Of a DNA stretch of 64,000 nucleotides, positions 1-7,298 are shown piece by piece. Position 1 is the first letter of the stretch, and every line of letters begins with the position of its first letter. Location of the stretch: positions 91,560-155,559 of the IMG/VR virus record IMGVR_UViG_3300010396_000002; one strand, given 5' to 3'. Both the position numbers and the translations under genes were made by a program. The stretch is from a virus. The notes beneath the pieces were generated by a model, which saw nothing but the letters and a program-made list of their open reading frames with translations, ran no database searches and was not told the origin of the DNA.

Positions 1-3
1 GCC

Positions 4-189
4 ATGTCGAAAGGCGAGAAGCGGGCGAGCAAACGCATCGATCGGAAGACGATGCCTGTTGAGAGTTTCGGGTGCGTTGCCCTCGGATATGCCGCGCGAA
101 GGCGTGCGACGGTCGCAAGGGCGGACGATGACACCCGACGGGGAGCCAAGCACATAGGGCCCCGCACTCCAAACAGGAACGCCTCCTAA
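4..189 (+). CDS. Doubtful small ORF at window edge
   Basis: A 61-codon frame opens three bases into the window, so its ribosome binding site cannot be seen. The product would be basic with no recognisable domain. Third codon positions are less GC-rich than in the clear genes nearby, so this may be non-coding. Confidence 0.25.
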   Translation: MSKGEKRASKRIDRKTMPVESFGCVALGYAARRRATVARADDDTRRGAKHIGPRTPNRNAS

Positions 190-199
190 GCGAGCGGTG

Positions 200-324
200 A
201 AGGGAACACCCTTGAACGGATCCAGGCCCGTGCGGCAAGTGCCACACGGGGGACCATTCGAGCCCCTGTCACCGCGGGAGACTGACTCGGACCGACGAGC
301 GGTAAAGCAGGTGTCGCAACCTGC
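200..324 (+). other. Gene-free stretch with three simple hairpins
   Basis: The roughly 240 bases before the first clear gene hold three short inverted repeats: AAGGG/CCCTT (200-213, loop AACA), CCCGTG/CACGGG with an inner GGCA/TGCC (227-250), and GCAGGT/ACCTGC (307-324). They do not share the GCGCA...GCGT layout of the element family that starts at 371. A structured leader, a small RNA or a processing region are all possible. No intrinsic terminator U-tract and no cloverleaf was found. Confidence 0.35.
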
Positions 325-370
325 ACTGACAGACAGGGCGGGCGCTCTACAACGCTCCCCTGTGACACGC

Positions 371-408
371 GCAAACCCCCGACGTCGCCTTGACGTGCGG
401 GGGTTTGC
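371..408 (+). repeat. Intergenic hairpin element 1
   Basis: Outer stem GCAAACCCCCG (371-381) pairs with CGGGGGTTTGC (398-408), 11 bp. Inner stem ACGTC/GACGT (382-386/392-396) closes loop GCCTT. G397 is left unpaired between the stems. AGGAGG and ATG 428 follow. This is the first and most AT-tolerant member of the family. Confidence 0.8.
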
Positions 409-427
409 CGATCGTAGGAGGCACACC

Positions 428-982
428 ATGCTCAAGTCATCCGGGATCACGGTAGAGCGTCGCGACGCGATGCGGATCGCTCCCCAGCGCGCGGAGCAAC
501 TCCGCAGCCAGCGCGCTAACGGGATGTCGAGCCGCTACGGGCACGCCCCGGTGTGCAGCAACCAGCGATGCGACGGTGAATGTCGCCTCTGCTCGGCTGA
601 CGCCGCGTCCGCTGCCCTCGTTCCGGATGACGCGGCGGACGCTCGCGCCAAGCTAGACCGCACGATCCAGCGCGCGGTCCGTCGCAACTATCGCGCGACC
701 ACGACACCGGCGGTCGTGAAGCGCACGACAGAGACCAGCGCCATCGCAGCAATGCGAGCGGGGGGACTCGCGGATCATCAGATCCGCGCCGCGCTTCTCC
801 AGCGGACCCCCGTTGAGACCGTCGTGAGGACCGCGAACGATGTCCGGCGCGACGTCAGGCGCGCCAAGATCGGCGCGCAAGCGATCCACGACGCGGCGAC
901 GTTCCGCCGCACGATGCAAGCGGACGAGCGGCGCGATCCTCGCGTCTACCTTGACGGCGACGCGGTCGTCATTCCCACGTGA
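428..982 (+). CDS. Cys-rich hypothetical protein
   Basis: 184 residues, started at ATG 428 because AGGAGG lies just upstream; an upstream in-frame extension has no such signal. Residues about 40-58 hold a Cys cluster of the form C-x3-x-C-D-G-x-C-x2-C, probably a metal-binding knuckle. The next gene carries a closely similar motif (C-G-N-G-C-C-D-G-x-C-x2-C), so the two may share an ancestral module. The remainder is Arg/Ala-rich and probably helical. I do not recognise the family. Confidence 0.75.
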   Translation: MLKSSGITVERRDAMRIAPQRAEQLRSQRANGMSSRYGHAPVCSNQRCDGECRLCSADAASAALVPDDAADARAKLDRTIQRAVRRNYRATTTPAVVKRTTETSAIAAMRAGGLADHQIRAALLQRTPVETVVRTANDVRRDVRRAKIGAQAIHDAATFRRTMQADERRDPRVYLDGDAVVIPT

Positions 983-984
983 AC

Positions 985-1025
985 GCGCATACCCCGGGAG
1001 CCGGAAGGCTTGCCGGGGTTACGCG
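985..1025 (+). repeat. Intergenic hairpin element 2
   Basis: ACCCCGG (991-997) pairs with CCGGGGT (1013-1019). Inner AGCC/GGCT closes a GGAA loop. T1011-G1012 are unpaired on the 3' side. GGAGG precedes ATG 1042. Confidence 0.85.
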
Positions 1026-1041
1026 ATCGGAGGCACACACG

Positions 1042-1221
1042 ATGATCCGCACGTTCCAAGGCGAGTATTCTGATAGTCGCACGGCACCATGCGGCAACGG
1101 ATGTTGCGACGGCGCTTGCATCATCTGCGATCCGCCGCGCCCGTGCCTCGGCTGCAACGGGAAGACGCGCGACGACTCCGGTTACTGCCGGAAGTGCCGC
1201 GAACGCAACGGCGACGAGTAG
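1042..1221 (+). CDS. Cys-rich mini-protein, zinc-knuckle-like
   Basis: 59 residues with ten cysteines arranged as CGNGCCDGACIIC, then PCLGC and CRKC, consistent with one or two zinc sites. Zinc-ribbon mini-proteins in phages often bind nucleic acid or host RNA polymerase, but nothing here proves a target. The start is the ATG 6 bases after a GGAGGCACACACG leader. The first motif matches the one in the 428-982 product. Confidence 0.75.
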   Translation: MIRTFQGEYSDSRTAPCGNGCCDGACIICDPPRPCLGCNGKTRDDSGYCRKCRERNGDE

Positions 1222-1259
1222 CGCACACCCCGGGGGACTCGGTCCTGCCGGGGCTGCGT
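1221..1259 (+). repeat. Intergenic hairpin element 3
   Basis: GCGCA (1221-1225, its first G being the last base of the upstream TAG) pairs with TGCGT (1255-1259). CCCCGG (1228-1233) pairs with CCGGGG (1248-1253). Inner GGAC/GTCC closes loop TCG. T1246-G1247 are unpaired. All three stem tiers are clearest here. Confidence 0.9.
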
Positions 1260-1276
1260 CGTTGAAAGGCGGAACC

Positions 1277-1882
1277 ATGACGGACCAAGTCACGGGCGCG
1301 GACATCGCGAAGGCCATGAGGGCAGCGGTAGCCCAAGCGAGGCTAGAGCAGCTCGCCGCGGACACCGAAGCGAAGTCAGACGCGGCGGACATCTCGCGCA
1401 AGCGGGCCCGGTCCTTCTTCGCGCGCCCCACGTCCAGCCCGAACCGCGCGCCCGTCGCACGGTCGACGGATGACGAGCACAACGCGAAGGGATACCCATA
1501 CGAGATCCCGGGTTTCGTGCTCGCCAACGATCGCGGTCTCTATCTCCCCCCTGAGGGGAGCTTCTCCCGCGAGCTTGACCGCGTGTCGCCCGAGATCGAG
1601 GCGGACATGCGAGCGAACCAGATCGAACGCGAAGCCAAGGCGGCGCAAGCTCTTGCCGCGGCAGACGCGGCGGAACGCGCGTACCAGCACGCGCTCGCGA
1701 CGGGCGCACGCAAGGTCGCGACGGCGTGGGTTCAAGCGGAGCGCGCACGGGCGCGCGCGGAGCGCGCTGTCGACGCGGCGAAGCCTCGGCCCGTGTTCCG
1801 CTTCGCCGGACCGAGCGACGCAAAACACGCCGGCCAGATCCAAGCTCAGCGCGGCATCGTCAAGCTCCGCCGCATGTTCTAG
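1277..1882 (+). CDS. Hypothetical protein, Ala-rich helical C-terminus
   Basis: 201 residues from ATG 1277, after an AAAGGCGG leader. The middle contains an aromatic/Pro patch (GYPYEIPGFVLANDRGLYLP), and residues about 110-170 are Ala/Glu/Arg-rich, probably one long helix or coiled coil. The C-terminus is basic (KLRRMF). No known domain is recognised. Confidence 0.7.
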   Translation: MTDQVTGADIAKAMRAAVAQARLEQLAADTEAKSDAADISRKRARSFFARPTSSPNRAPVARSTDDEHNAKGYPYEIPGFVLANDRGLYLPPEGSFSRELDRVSPEIEADMRANQIEREAKAAQALAAADAAERAYQHALATGARKVATAWVQAERARARAERAVDAAKPRPVFRFAGPSDAKHAGQIQAQRGIVKLRRMF

Positions 1883-1922
1883 CGCACACCCGGGGGCTTC
1901 CAAGCCGCCCGGGTTGCTGCGT
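1882..1922 (+). repeat. Intergenic hairpin element 4
   Basis: ACCCGGG (1888-1894) pairs with CCCGGGT (1908-1914). Inner GGCT/AGCC encloses TCCA. G1907 is bulged. GCGCA/TGCGT (1882-1886/1918-1922) forms the base. Confidence 0.85.
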
Positions 1923-1936
1923 GGAAGCGAGGCGCC

Positions 1937-2284
1937 ATGCGCAAGACCATCGACGTCGTACGGGACGTGATCATCGCCATCATCGAAGCCGACCGGGAGC
2001 CTGGCACGGCTCCTACCGGGTGCGCGATCTACGAAGGCGGGGCGACCATCCTGCCGGAGCGCATCCGCGGCCGCGTGCCCAGCAAGATCAGATGGACGGC
2101 GTCCCGTGGGCAGCACGCCTGGGAGGGCGCGCTGTTCACGCTCAAGGCGCTCGGCGTCGACATCGGCCAGCCGCTCAACACCGGCGACACGATCCCGGTG
2201 AGCTGCCACTGCGGGGCAACGGAGGGCCTCCGCGAAGACCCCTACGGTGGCGGCAAGGTCTGCCCCACGCACTACCAGCCGTAA
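1937..2284 (+). CDS. Hypothetical protein with C-terminal Cys/His cluster
   Basis: 115 residues. The N-terminal third is amphipathic, and the C-terminus holds CHCG...C-x2-H, a possible zinc site. The start is the ATG after GAAGCGAGGCGCC, a weak SD. Family not recognised. Confidence 0.7.
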   Translation: MRKTIDVVRDVIIAIIEADREPGTAPTGCAIYEGGATILPERIRGRVPSKIRWTASRGQHAWEGALFTLKALGVDIGQPLNTGDTIPVSCHCGATEGLREDPYGGGKVCPTHYQP

Positions 2285-2325
2285 GCGCACACCCGAGGGC
2301 CTGACGGCTGCTCGGGTCGTGCCGT
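2285..2325 (+). repeat. Intergenic hairpin element 5
   Basis: ACCCGAG (2291-2297) pairs with CTCGGGT (2311-2317), so both arms differ from the common CCCCGG/CCGGGG version in a compensatory way. Inner GCC/GGC closes a TGAC loop. Confidence 0.85.
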
Positions 2326-2341
2326 CGAAAGGACGGTCACC

Positions 2342-2515
2342 ATGTCCAAGCTCTGCGCCAGCATCGTCATCACGTGGGCCGCCGGCCTCGTCGCCGGTCT
2401 GCTCATCCGGTCCAGCGCGGGACAGCACGGGCTGCTCCCGAGCCTCGCGATCGTGGTCGTGTCTGCCGGGGCAGCGGGCGCCATCTTCGCGCTCACTGCG
2501 GGGAGCCGGTCATGA
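2342..2515 (+). CDS. Small two-span membrane protein
   Basis: 57 residues with two hydrophobic segments, at about residues 5-22 and 31-52, joined by a short polar loop with one Arg. The shape is holin-like, but no lysis gene is adjacent, so inner-membrane localisation is all that can be claimed. SD GAAAGGACGG precedes ATG 2342. The stop overlaps the next start (ATGA), indicating translational coupling. Confidence 0.65.
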   Translation: MSKLCASIVITWAAGLVAGLLIRSSAGQHGLLPSLAIVVVSAGAAGAIFALTAGSRS

Positions 2516-2814
2516 GAAAGGACCGCGTCATCAAGTTCTCCACCGGCGGCTATGTGACCGAGAAAGACGGGCGCCGCCGTGCGAAGTTCACCAGGAAGGA
2601 GGCACACGATGAAGCTCGCAAGATCCGTGCAGGCGATGGCCGGTGCACCGTCGTGAGGCTCGTCCCGCCGGTGATCAACGTGACGATCAAGCTCCAGATC
2701 CGCGGGATGGCCGGTACCGTCTGGGACATGGTCGAGGACGCGCTCGATGCTGGCGACGTTCAGGAAATCTTCAACAGCTCGGAGACGCTGGTCCTCTCCG
2801 CCGTATCCGAGTAG
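2512..2814 (+). CDS. Hypothetical protein
   Basis: 100 residues, coupled to the membrane protein gene by ATGA. The N-terminal half is basic (RKDRVIKFSTGGYVTEKDGR) and the C-terminal half acidic and hydrophobic. No recognisable motif. Confidence 0.7.
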   Translation: MRKDRVIKFSTGGYVTEKDGRRRAKFTRKEAHDEARKIRAGDGRCTVVRLVPPVINVTIKLQIRGMAGTVWDMVEDALDAGDVQEIFNSSETLVLSAVSE

Positions 2815-2855
2815 CGCATACCCCGGAGGCTTCTTGCCTGCCGGGGCTGTGCCGT
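2814..2855 (+). repeat. Intergenic hairpin element 6
   Basis: CCCCGG (2821-2826) pairs with CCGGGG (2841-2846). Inner AGGC/GCCT encloses TTCTT. G2840 is bulged. The GCGCA start shares its G with the upstream TAG. Confidence 0.85.
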
Positions 2856-2872
2856 CAGGAGGGCTATCCGCC

Positions 2873-3214
2873 ATGAATGACAAGATCCCCGCCGTGTTCG
2901 AGAACCTGACCGCAGCGTCCCCGCTGGATGACCTCTGTGTCGCGGCCTATATCGCCGCCGCAAACGCTGCCCGCGAGGACATGAAGCCGCAGCGTGCGGG
3001 AGCGTGCCTCGCCTCGGACGATGCGACGATCGCTTACTTGCGCGCCCCATCGACGCGCTCCTGCCTGGAGGACTGGCTCCAAGCGTACCGGCACGACGAG
3101 GGCGTCCTGACCGCGCTGTCCGACGATGCACGCACCCAGGTGCTCGCCTCGGCATGGCGCGCATACGAGGCAACCGTGATGCAAGCGCGCGACGCTGCGC
3201 GGGCCGGTACCTGA
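2873..3214 (+). CDS. Hypothetical helical protein
   Basis: 113 residues, Ala-rich with two Cys, probably all-helical. ATG 2873 follows CAGGAGGGCTATCCGCC. No family recognised. Confidence 0.7.
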   Translation: MNDKIPAVFENLTAASPLDDLCVAAYIAAANAAREDMKPQRAGACLASDDATIAYLRAPSTRSCLEDWLQAYRHDEGVLTALSDDARTQVLASAWRAYEATVMQARDAARAGT

Positions 3215-3253
3215 GCGCACGCCCCCGACCGGAAACGGTGCGGGGGTCGGCGC
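3215..3253 (+). repeat. Intergenic hairpin element 7
   Basis: CCCCCG (3222-3227) pairs with CGGGGG (3241-3246). Inner ACCG/CGGT closes a GAAA tetraloop of the GNRA class (3232-3235). G3240 is bulged. Confidence 0.88.
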
Positions 3254-3272
3254 ATTGAAGGAGGCCGACACC

Positions 3273-4136
3273 ATGATCTGTCCTGGCTACGACGACTGGA
3301 AGACGACCGAGGACCACATCGAGGTGCCCGCAGGCTCCTCCCATGCGGCGCCCGCTGGCCGCTACCAGGGCCCCGACGCGGCCGGGGATCGGCCGTGCAT
3401 CGACACGACGGGCATGACCGAGTCGGAGATCGCCAGGTACGCGGCCGCCGGCGCCGATGCCGTGGCGGAAGCCGAGGCGCTCCGAGAGGACCACGTCGAC
3501 GGCGGCGAGCCGTTCGACCCGAAGGCGTTCGCCGCGGCGCTCGAGTTGGAGCTCGACCGGAACGCGGATCCGAACTGCACGCTCTGCAAGGGCCGCGGCG
3601 TCGTCGTTCAGAAGCACGACGGGCCCGGTGGCGAGCGGCTCACGTGCGACTGCGTGCTGTCCCCTGAGCGCGTCGCCGTCATCGCTGCGGCCGAGGCTGC
3701 CGGCCACGAGAAGATCGCGCCGCGCGCGCGGGACGCCACGGCGGAGCAGCTCGCTGACTGGTGCGCCTCGCGCCATGCCGCCGCCGAGGTCGAAGGCCAG
3801 CGCGAGCTAGGCGCGGCGATCCGAGCCTACTGGGCGAGCGAGCCGGCGATCCTCGCGGTGCGCCGGCACCCATGGGCCGACATCTTCATCGCAAACCACG
3901 ACGGGGCCACGTGCGGGACCTGCCTCCCGTCGGGGATCGACCTGAGCGATCCAACGGTCGAGGTCTTCCAGGTTGGCAGCGACGGCTGGACGGGCCCGGT
4001 CACCTGCACGAAATGCGGCAGACCGATCGACGTCGTCGTCGACGGGATGAAGGCCGTCGCCGATGGCAAGGACGACGAGTCCGTGCTGGCGGAGCTCAAG
4101 CCCGTCGTCGAGCGGCTCAACGAGAAGAAGGGCTGA
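3273..4136 (+). CDS. Zinc-motif hypothetical protein
   Basis: 287 residues from ATG 3273 after AAGGAGG. Two Cys clusters are visible: CTLCKGRG...CDC at residues about 110-130, resembling a DnaJ-type knuckle, and a later C-x2-C / C-x2-C pair (CGTC, CTKC). The region between is Ala/Glu-rich. A nucleic-acid or protein interaction role is possible; the function is unknown. Confidence 0.7.
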   Translation: MICPGYDDWKTTEDHIEVPAGSSHAAPAGRYQGPDAAGDRPCIDTTGMTESEIARYAAAGADAVAEAEALREDHVDGGEPFDPKAFAAALELELDRNADPNCTLCKGRGVVVQKHDGPGGERLTCDCVLSPERVAVIAAAEAAGHEKIAPRARDATAEQLADWCASRHAAAEVEGQRELGAAIRAYWASEPAILAVRRHPWADIFIANHDGATCGTCLPSGIDLSDPTVEVFQVGSDGWTGPVTCTKCGRPIDVVVDGMKAVADGKDDESVLAELKPVVERLNEKKG

Positions 4137-4155
4137 CGGTCGAGCGACCCATGTA

Positions 4156-4197
4156 GCGCAGAGCCCCGGACCGGCAAGGTCGCGGGGCTCGACGCCG
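4156..4197 (+). repeat. Intergenic hairpin element 8
   Basis: GAGCCCCG (4161-4168) pairs with CGGGGCTC (4183-4190). Inner GACC/GGTC encloses GGCAA. G4182 is bulged. A 19-base spacer separates it from the upstream TGA, which is unusual for the family. Confidence 0.88.
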
Positions 4198-4475
4198 TGG
4201 AGGTGTTCGATGCGAACCGTCTTCAATACGCCGTTCCCATCACCGACGACATCGAGATCGAGATGCACAAGGGGGCCACGCCGCTCTCCTTCCAGGAGCA
4301 GCACGGGGCCGCATGTGTCTGGGCCCTCGTCGATACGGAAGCTCCGAAGACGATGCGCCGCTTCCGGCTCGCCGGCACAGGGCATACGCTCGACGCCGAC
4401 GACGGCACGTACGTTGGGACCGCGCAGTTCCGCGGCGGCTCGCTCGTCTTCCACCTGTTCGTCTACCCCGAGTAG
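4197..4475 (+). CDS. Hypothetical protein, start frame inconsistent
   Basis: The frame with gene-like codon use starts at GTG 4197 (or GTG 4203) and gives about 92 residues ending at the TAG that opens element 9. However, the expected SD-ATG signal (GGAGG then ATG 4210) is out of this frame by one base. Either a base is missing just after 4210 or a non-ATG start is used. The product looks like a compact beta-rich domain of unknown function. Confidence 0.55.
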   Translation: MEVFDANRLQYAVPITDDIEIEMHKGATPLSFQEQHGAACVWALVDTEAPKTMRRFRLAGTGHTLDADDGTYVGTAQFRGGSLVFHLFVYPE

Positions 4476-4518
4476 CGCACGCCCCGGGCCTCGACAAAGG
4501 CGCCGGGGCTCAGTGCGT
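4475..4518 (+). repeat. Intergenic hairpin element 9
   Basis: GCCCCGG (4481-4487) pairs with CCGGGGC (4503-4509). Inner GCCT/AGGC encloses CGACAA. G4502 is bulged. Basal GCGCA/TGCGT (4475-4479/4514-4518) is intact. Confidence 0.9.
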
Positions 4519-4526
4519 GGAGGTGC

Positions 4527-6800
4527 ATGATGCGCAACCACGCGCTCCTCGCGCTCGCGAGGTACGCCAAGACTTTCGGCAAGGGCTCCCCATTCGATGC
4601 CCTTGGCTGCGTCCTCGTCGACGGCCACATGGCCGAGGCGACGGACCTCTACACCAGAGTACGCATTGAGCTGCCGGAGCCCGTCATCGACGGGGCGCCG
4701 GCCATGCTCGAGGCGGGCTGGCTCGTCGACGTCGTGAAGCTGTCGGGCAAGGTCCCGATCAAGCTGACCAGCGTCGATCCGACCGAGATTCCCTGCGTCC
4801 ATGAACCGGCCAAGCTCCAAGCGGATGCCGACGGCGCGATCCTCAAGATCGTAGCGAAGACGCCCGCCGCAGAGTTTCCGCGCCCGCTCCGGCCGTTCGA
4901 CATGCCGGCGCGCGCGGACCTCGAGCCTGGCGACTTCGCCAAGGGCGGGCCCGTCGCAGCGGTGCTGCGGGCCGTGTCCACGGACACGGCCAGGGCAGCC
5001 CAGAGCGCGATGCTCTTCGACCGCGACAGGGCGGTTGGTACCGACGGGCACATGCTCTGCGTGCGCAAGTTCGCGCGCGCGCTGCCATTCCCTGACGTGC
5101 TCGTGCCCCGCGCCGCGGTCGAGATCCTGCTCGCCATGTGTGCAAAGTTCGCTCCGCTGGAGCTCAGGGTCGAGGTGACCGGAACCGATGCCAGGTTCAC
5201 CGGCACCTGCGCCGGGGGCCTTCGCTGGTCCGTCACCACGAAACTGGCGGATGCGAAGTTCCCGTCCTACCAGCAAGCGCTCGTCGAGCCCGACACGTTC
5301 ACAACGGTCGACGTCGGCGAGCTGCGCGGCATCGTGCGTGGGCTCGGTGACTGGCGCGTCGCCATCTTCCCCGACGGGGGTGTCGTCGCCTTTGAGGGGC
5401 TGAACGGCAGCGGTGACGCCGCGATGTTCTTCCCCGCGGACCAGCCACCGACGGAGCCGCCTCTGGTCGTGCTAGGCAAGGGCACGCTCGGCGCCGTGCT
5501 CGACATGCTCCCCAAGGAGGGCACGATCGAGATCGGCACCAGCGCAGCGGAGAAGGCGGCGGACAAGGACCGCCTGACGCCGGCGCTGGTCGATGGCTTC
5601 GTCCTGATGCCGATGAAGTACCCCGAGCTGCCTACAGCGGTCGCGGCTGCCGTCAAGGCTGCCTATGCGAAGCCCGCGCAGCCCACCGACTGGAAGCAGT
5701 GGGATGGCTTCAGGGTGTCGGACGGTCCGACGTTCCCACGAGAGGTCAACGTCGACGGGAAAGAGACACTCCCAGATCGTTGGCTTCCCTTCCACCTCGG
5801 AGCACCGGCCGAGGACGACTGCAAGCTCACCGGGCGGCTCGACCCGCCCACGTTCACGAAGCCCCTGTGGGGGCAGGAGGAGACCATGCCCGATCCGAAG
5901 AAGGCGGCCCAAGCCGCCGCCGCAGCCCAGCAACCCAAGCAGGACAAGCCCACCAAGGCGCCAAAGGCCAAGGCCAAGGCCGCCGCAGCGGCCGCGCAGT
6001 CGCCGCAGACGGAGGCCATCCGCCAGACCGGCGCGCCCACGTTCGCGGTTGGCGCCACGGTCCGCCGCGGCCAGGAGGTCGGCACCGTCAAGGAGCTGAT
6101 CGAGCCCTCGCCCGGCTGGCATCGGGCGAGAGTCCAGTGGCCGGGGTCGGAGCAGTTCGTCGACATCGACCAGCTCACCGTGGAGCCGGTGGCCTCGAGC
6201 GCGCAGCCCGTGCCCCCGCCCCCGGCGAGCGGTCCGCGGGTCGTCCAGGGCTCGACCAGGCGCGTCTTCACGGTCGGCCAGATGGGGCTGCCGTCGCTGG
6301 ACAAGCTGGCGGAGCTCGCGCTCTGGCTCGGCGTCTCCGCGGTGCTCGACACCAGGACCCAGCCCCCGAAGAAGGGGCCATGGACCACGGCGGGCGTCGA
6401 GGGCGCGACCTTGACGGGGGCCGGCTGCCCCGTCGTGCGGAGCAACGTCGCCACCCCGATCGCCGACCAGATCGCGGCGCTCCCCGCGGGGTCGGTGTTG
6501 CTCCTCGGGATGGACTGGGCTCCGGGCGACAACGCGGCCTTCATGGCCCTCGCCGAGGGCACCGACTTCGAGGTGCTCCACGTCTGCGTCCTCGACAAGG
6601 CCGAGCTGACGAAGCCGCTCGCCGCGCACGAGGAGCCCTCGGCGAGGTGGGACGAGGTGCAGTGCATCGACCACGGCCAACTCGTCGACTTCATCGCCGG
6701 CAAGATCACCGATTACGGCGCCTACAACGTCAGCGCCGAGTTCGTGGACCCGCTGCCGCCCCGGAGGCCGGTCCTCGCGCTCGCGACGGGCACGGCGTGA
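4527..6800 (+). CDS. DnaN-like sliding clamp fused to KOW-like and DUF488-like domains
   Basis: 757 residues. Residues 1-375 match the three-domain bacterial beta clamp in length and landmarks: an ATDL-type strand near residue 38, a DGHML segment typical of domain II, a KFPSYQQ segment, and a final VLMPM motif near residue 368. A Lys/Ala/Pro-rich linker (about 450-500) leads to a small SH3/KOW-like segment (505-555) and a C-terminal DUF488-like domain (580-750) starting VFTVGQMGLPSLDKL. Clamps encircle DNA and tether polymerases and other enzymes. An in-frame ATG at 5886 with a strong SD may produce the C-terminal half separately. Two neighbouring modification proteins carry clamp-binding-like motifs. 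Confidence 0.78.
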   Translation: MMRNHALLALARYAKTFGKGSPFDALGCVLVDGHMAEATDLYTRVRIELPEPVIDGAPAMLEAGWLVDVVKLSGKVPIKLTSVDPTEIPCVHEPAKLQADADGAILKIVAKTPAAEFPRPLRPFDMPARADLEPGDFAKGGPVAAVLRAVSTDTARAAQSAMLFDRDRAVGTDGHMLCVRKFARALPFPDVLVPRAAVEILLAMCAKFAPLELRVEVTGTDARFTGTCAGGLRWSVTTKLADAKFPSYQQALVEPDTFTTVDVGELRGIVRGLGDWRVAIFPDGGVVAFEGLNGSGDAAMFFPADQPPTEPPLVVLGKGTLGAVLDMLPKEGTIEIGTSAAEKAADKDRLTPALVDGFVLMPMKYPELPTAVAAAVKAAYAKPAQPTDWKQWDGFRVSDGPTFPREVNVDGKETLPDRWLPFHLGAPAEDDCKLTGRLDPPTFTKPLWGQEETMPDPKKAAQAAAAAQQPKQDKPTKAPKAKAKAAAAAAQSPQTEAIRQTGAPTFAVGATVRRGQEVGTVKELIEPSPGWHRARVQWPGSEQFVDIDQLTVEPVASSAQPVPPPPASGPRVVQGSTRRVFTVGQMGLPSLDKLAELALWLGVSAVLDTRTQPPKKGPWTTAGVEGATLTGAGCPVVRSNVATPIADQIAALPAGSVLLLGMDWAPGDNAAFMALAEGTDFEVLHVCVLDKAELTKPLAAHEEPSARWDEVQCIDHGQLVDFIAGKITDYGAYNVSAEFVDPLPPRRPVLALATGTA
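5861..5888 (+). promoter_or_regulatory. Internal hairpin, SD and in-frame ATG
   Basis: Inside the clamp gene, GCCCC (5861-5865) pairs with GGGGC (5870-5874). AGGAGG (5875-5880) and ATG 5886 follow, in the clamp's own frame. Translation from here would give a 304-residue protein with the linker, KOW-like and DUF488-like parts. The arrangement resembles a reduced version of the intergenic elements. Confidence 0.55.
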
Positions 6801-6840
6801 TCCTGCTCCACCGTCCTCGTGACGATGCCTTAGACTGAAC

Positions 6841-6882
6841 GCGCAGGGCCCGGGGCTACCAAGCCGCCGGGCTCGGCGCGTT
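6841..6882 (+). repeat. Intergenic hairpin element 10
   Basis: GCCCGG (6848-6853) pairs with CCGGGC (6867-6872). Inner GGCT/AGCC encloses ACCA. G6866 is bulged. GTTGGAGG follows. Confidence 0.88.
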
Positions 6883-6892
6883 GGAGGACCCG

Positions 6893-7237
6893 ATGAACGA
6901 GTTCGAGAGCAAACGAGAGGCCGCCTACCGCGCCGAGATCGAACGGGCCAGGTCCAACGGTCGCTACTACATCGGCTGGCGCTCCGCGAGCTACTGCTCC
7001 GACGCATCGTGGGCCGTAGCCGCGACGGAGACCGACGCCCGTGCGTTCGCCTCGCTAGGCGCACCATTCGCGGTCGGTGTCTTGTCGGTCGACGACACGC
7101 CGCACGGGCGCGAGTTCGGACGCATCGGAGCATGCGGAGGCAACGCGCCTCCCGATGCACTGCGGGACGTGATCCTGCGCGGTGCGGAGATCGCCAACGT
7201 CGGGACGATCCCCGGCACCAGGATCGTTGCACACTGA
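6893..7237 (+). CDS. Hypothetical protein
   Basis: 114 residues from ATG 6893 (GGAGG 8 bases upstream). Contains an aromatic stretch (YYIGWRSASY) near residue 25 and an even mixture of beta- and helix-forming residues. No domain recognised. Confidence 0.7.
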   Translation: MNEFESKREAAYRAEIERARSNGRYYIGWRSASYCSDASWAVAATETDARAFASLGAPFAVGVLSVDDTPHGREFGRIGACGGNAPPDALRDVILRGAEIANVGTIPGTRIVAH

Positions 7238-7287
7238 GCGCAGAGCCCCGGCTCCTCCTGCAACGGAGGGGTGCGGGGCTCTGGCGT
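7238..7287 (+). repeat. Intergenic hairpin element 11
   Basis: AGAGCCCCG (7242-7250) pairs with CGGGGCTCT (7274-7282), 9 bp. Inner CCTCC/GGAGG encloses TGCAAC. The longer inner stem makes this one of the larger members. Confidence 0.88.
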
Positions 7288-7298
7288 TGGAGGACACG

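Noticed and set aside
248-270. Possible tRNA T-arm (ACCATTCGAGCCC)
   Set aside because: The flanking bases cannot form the 5-bp T stem and no acceptor stem was found on either strand.
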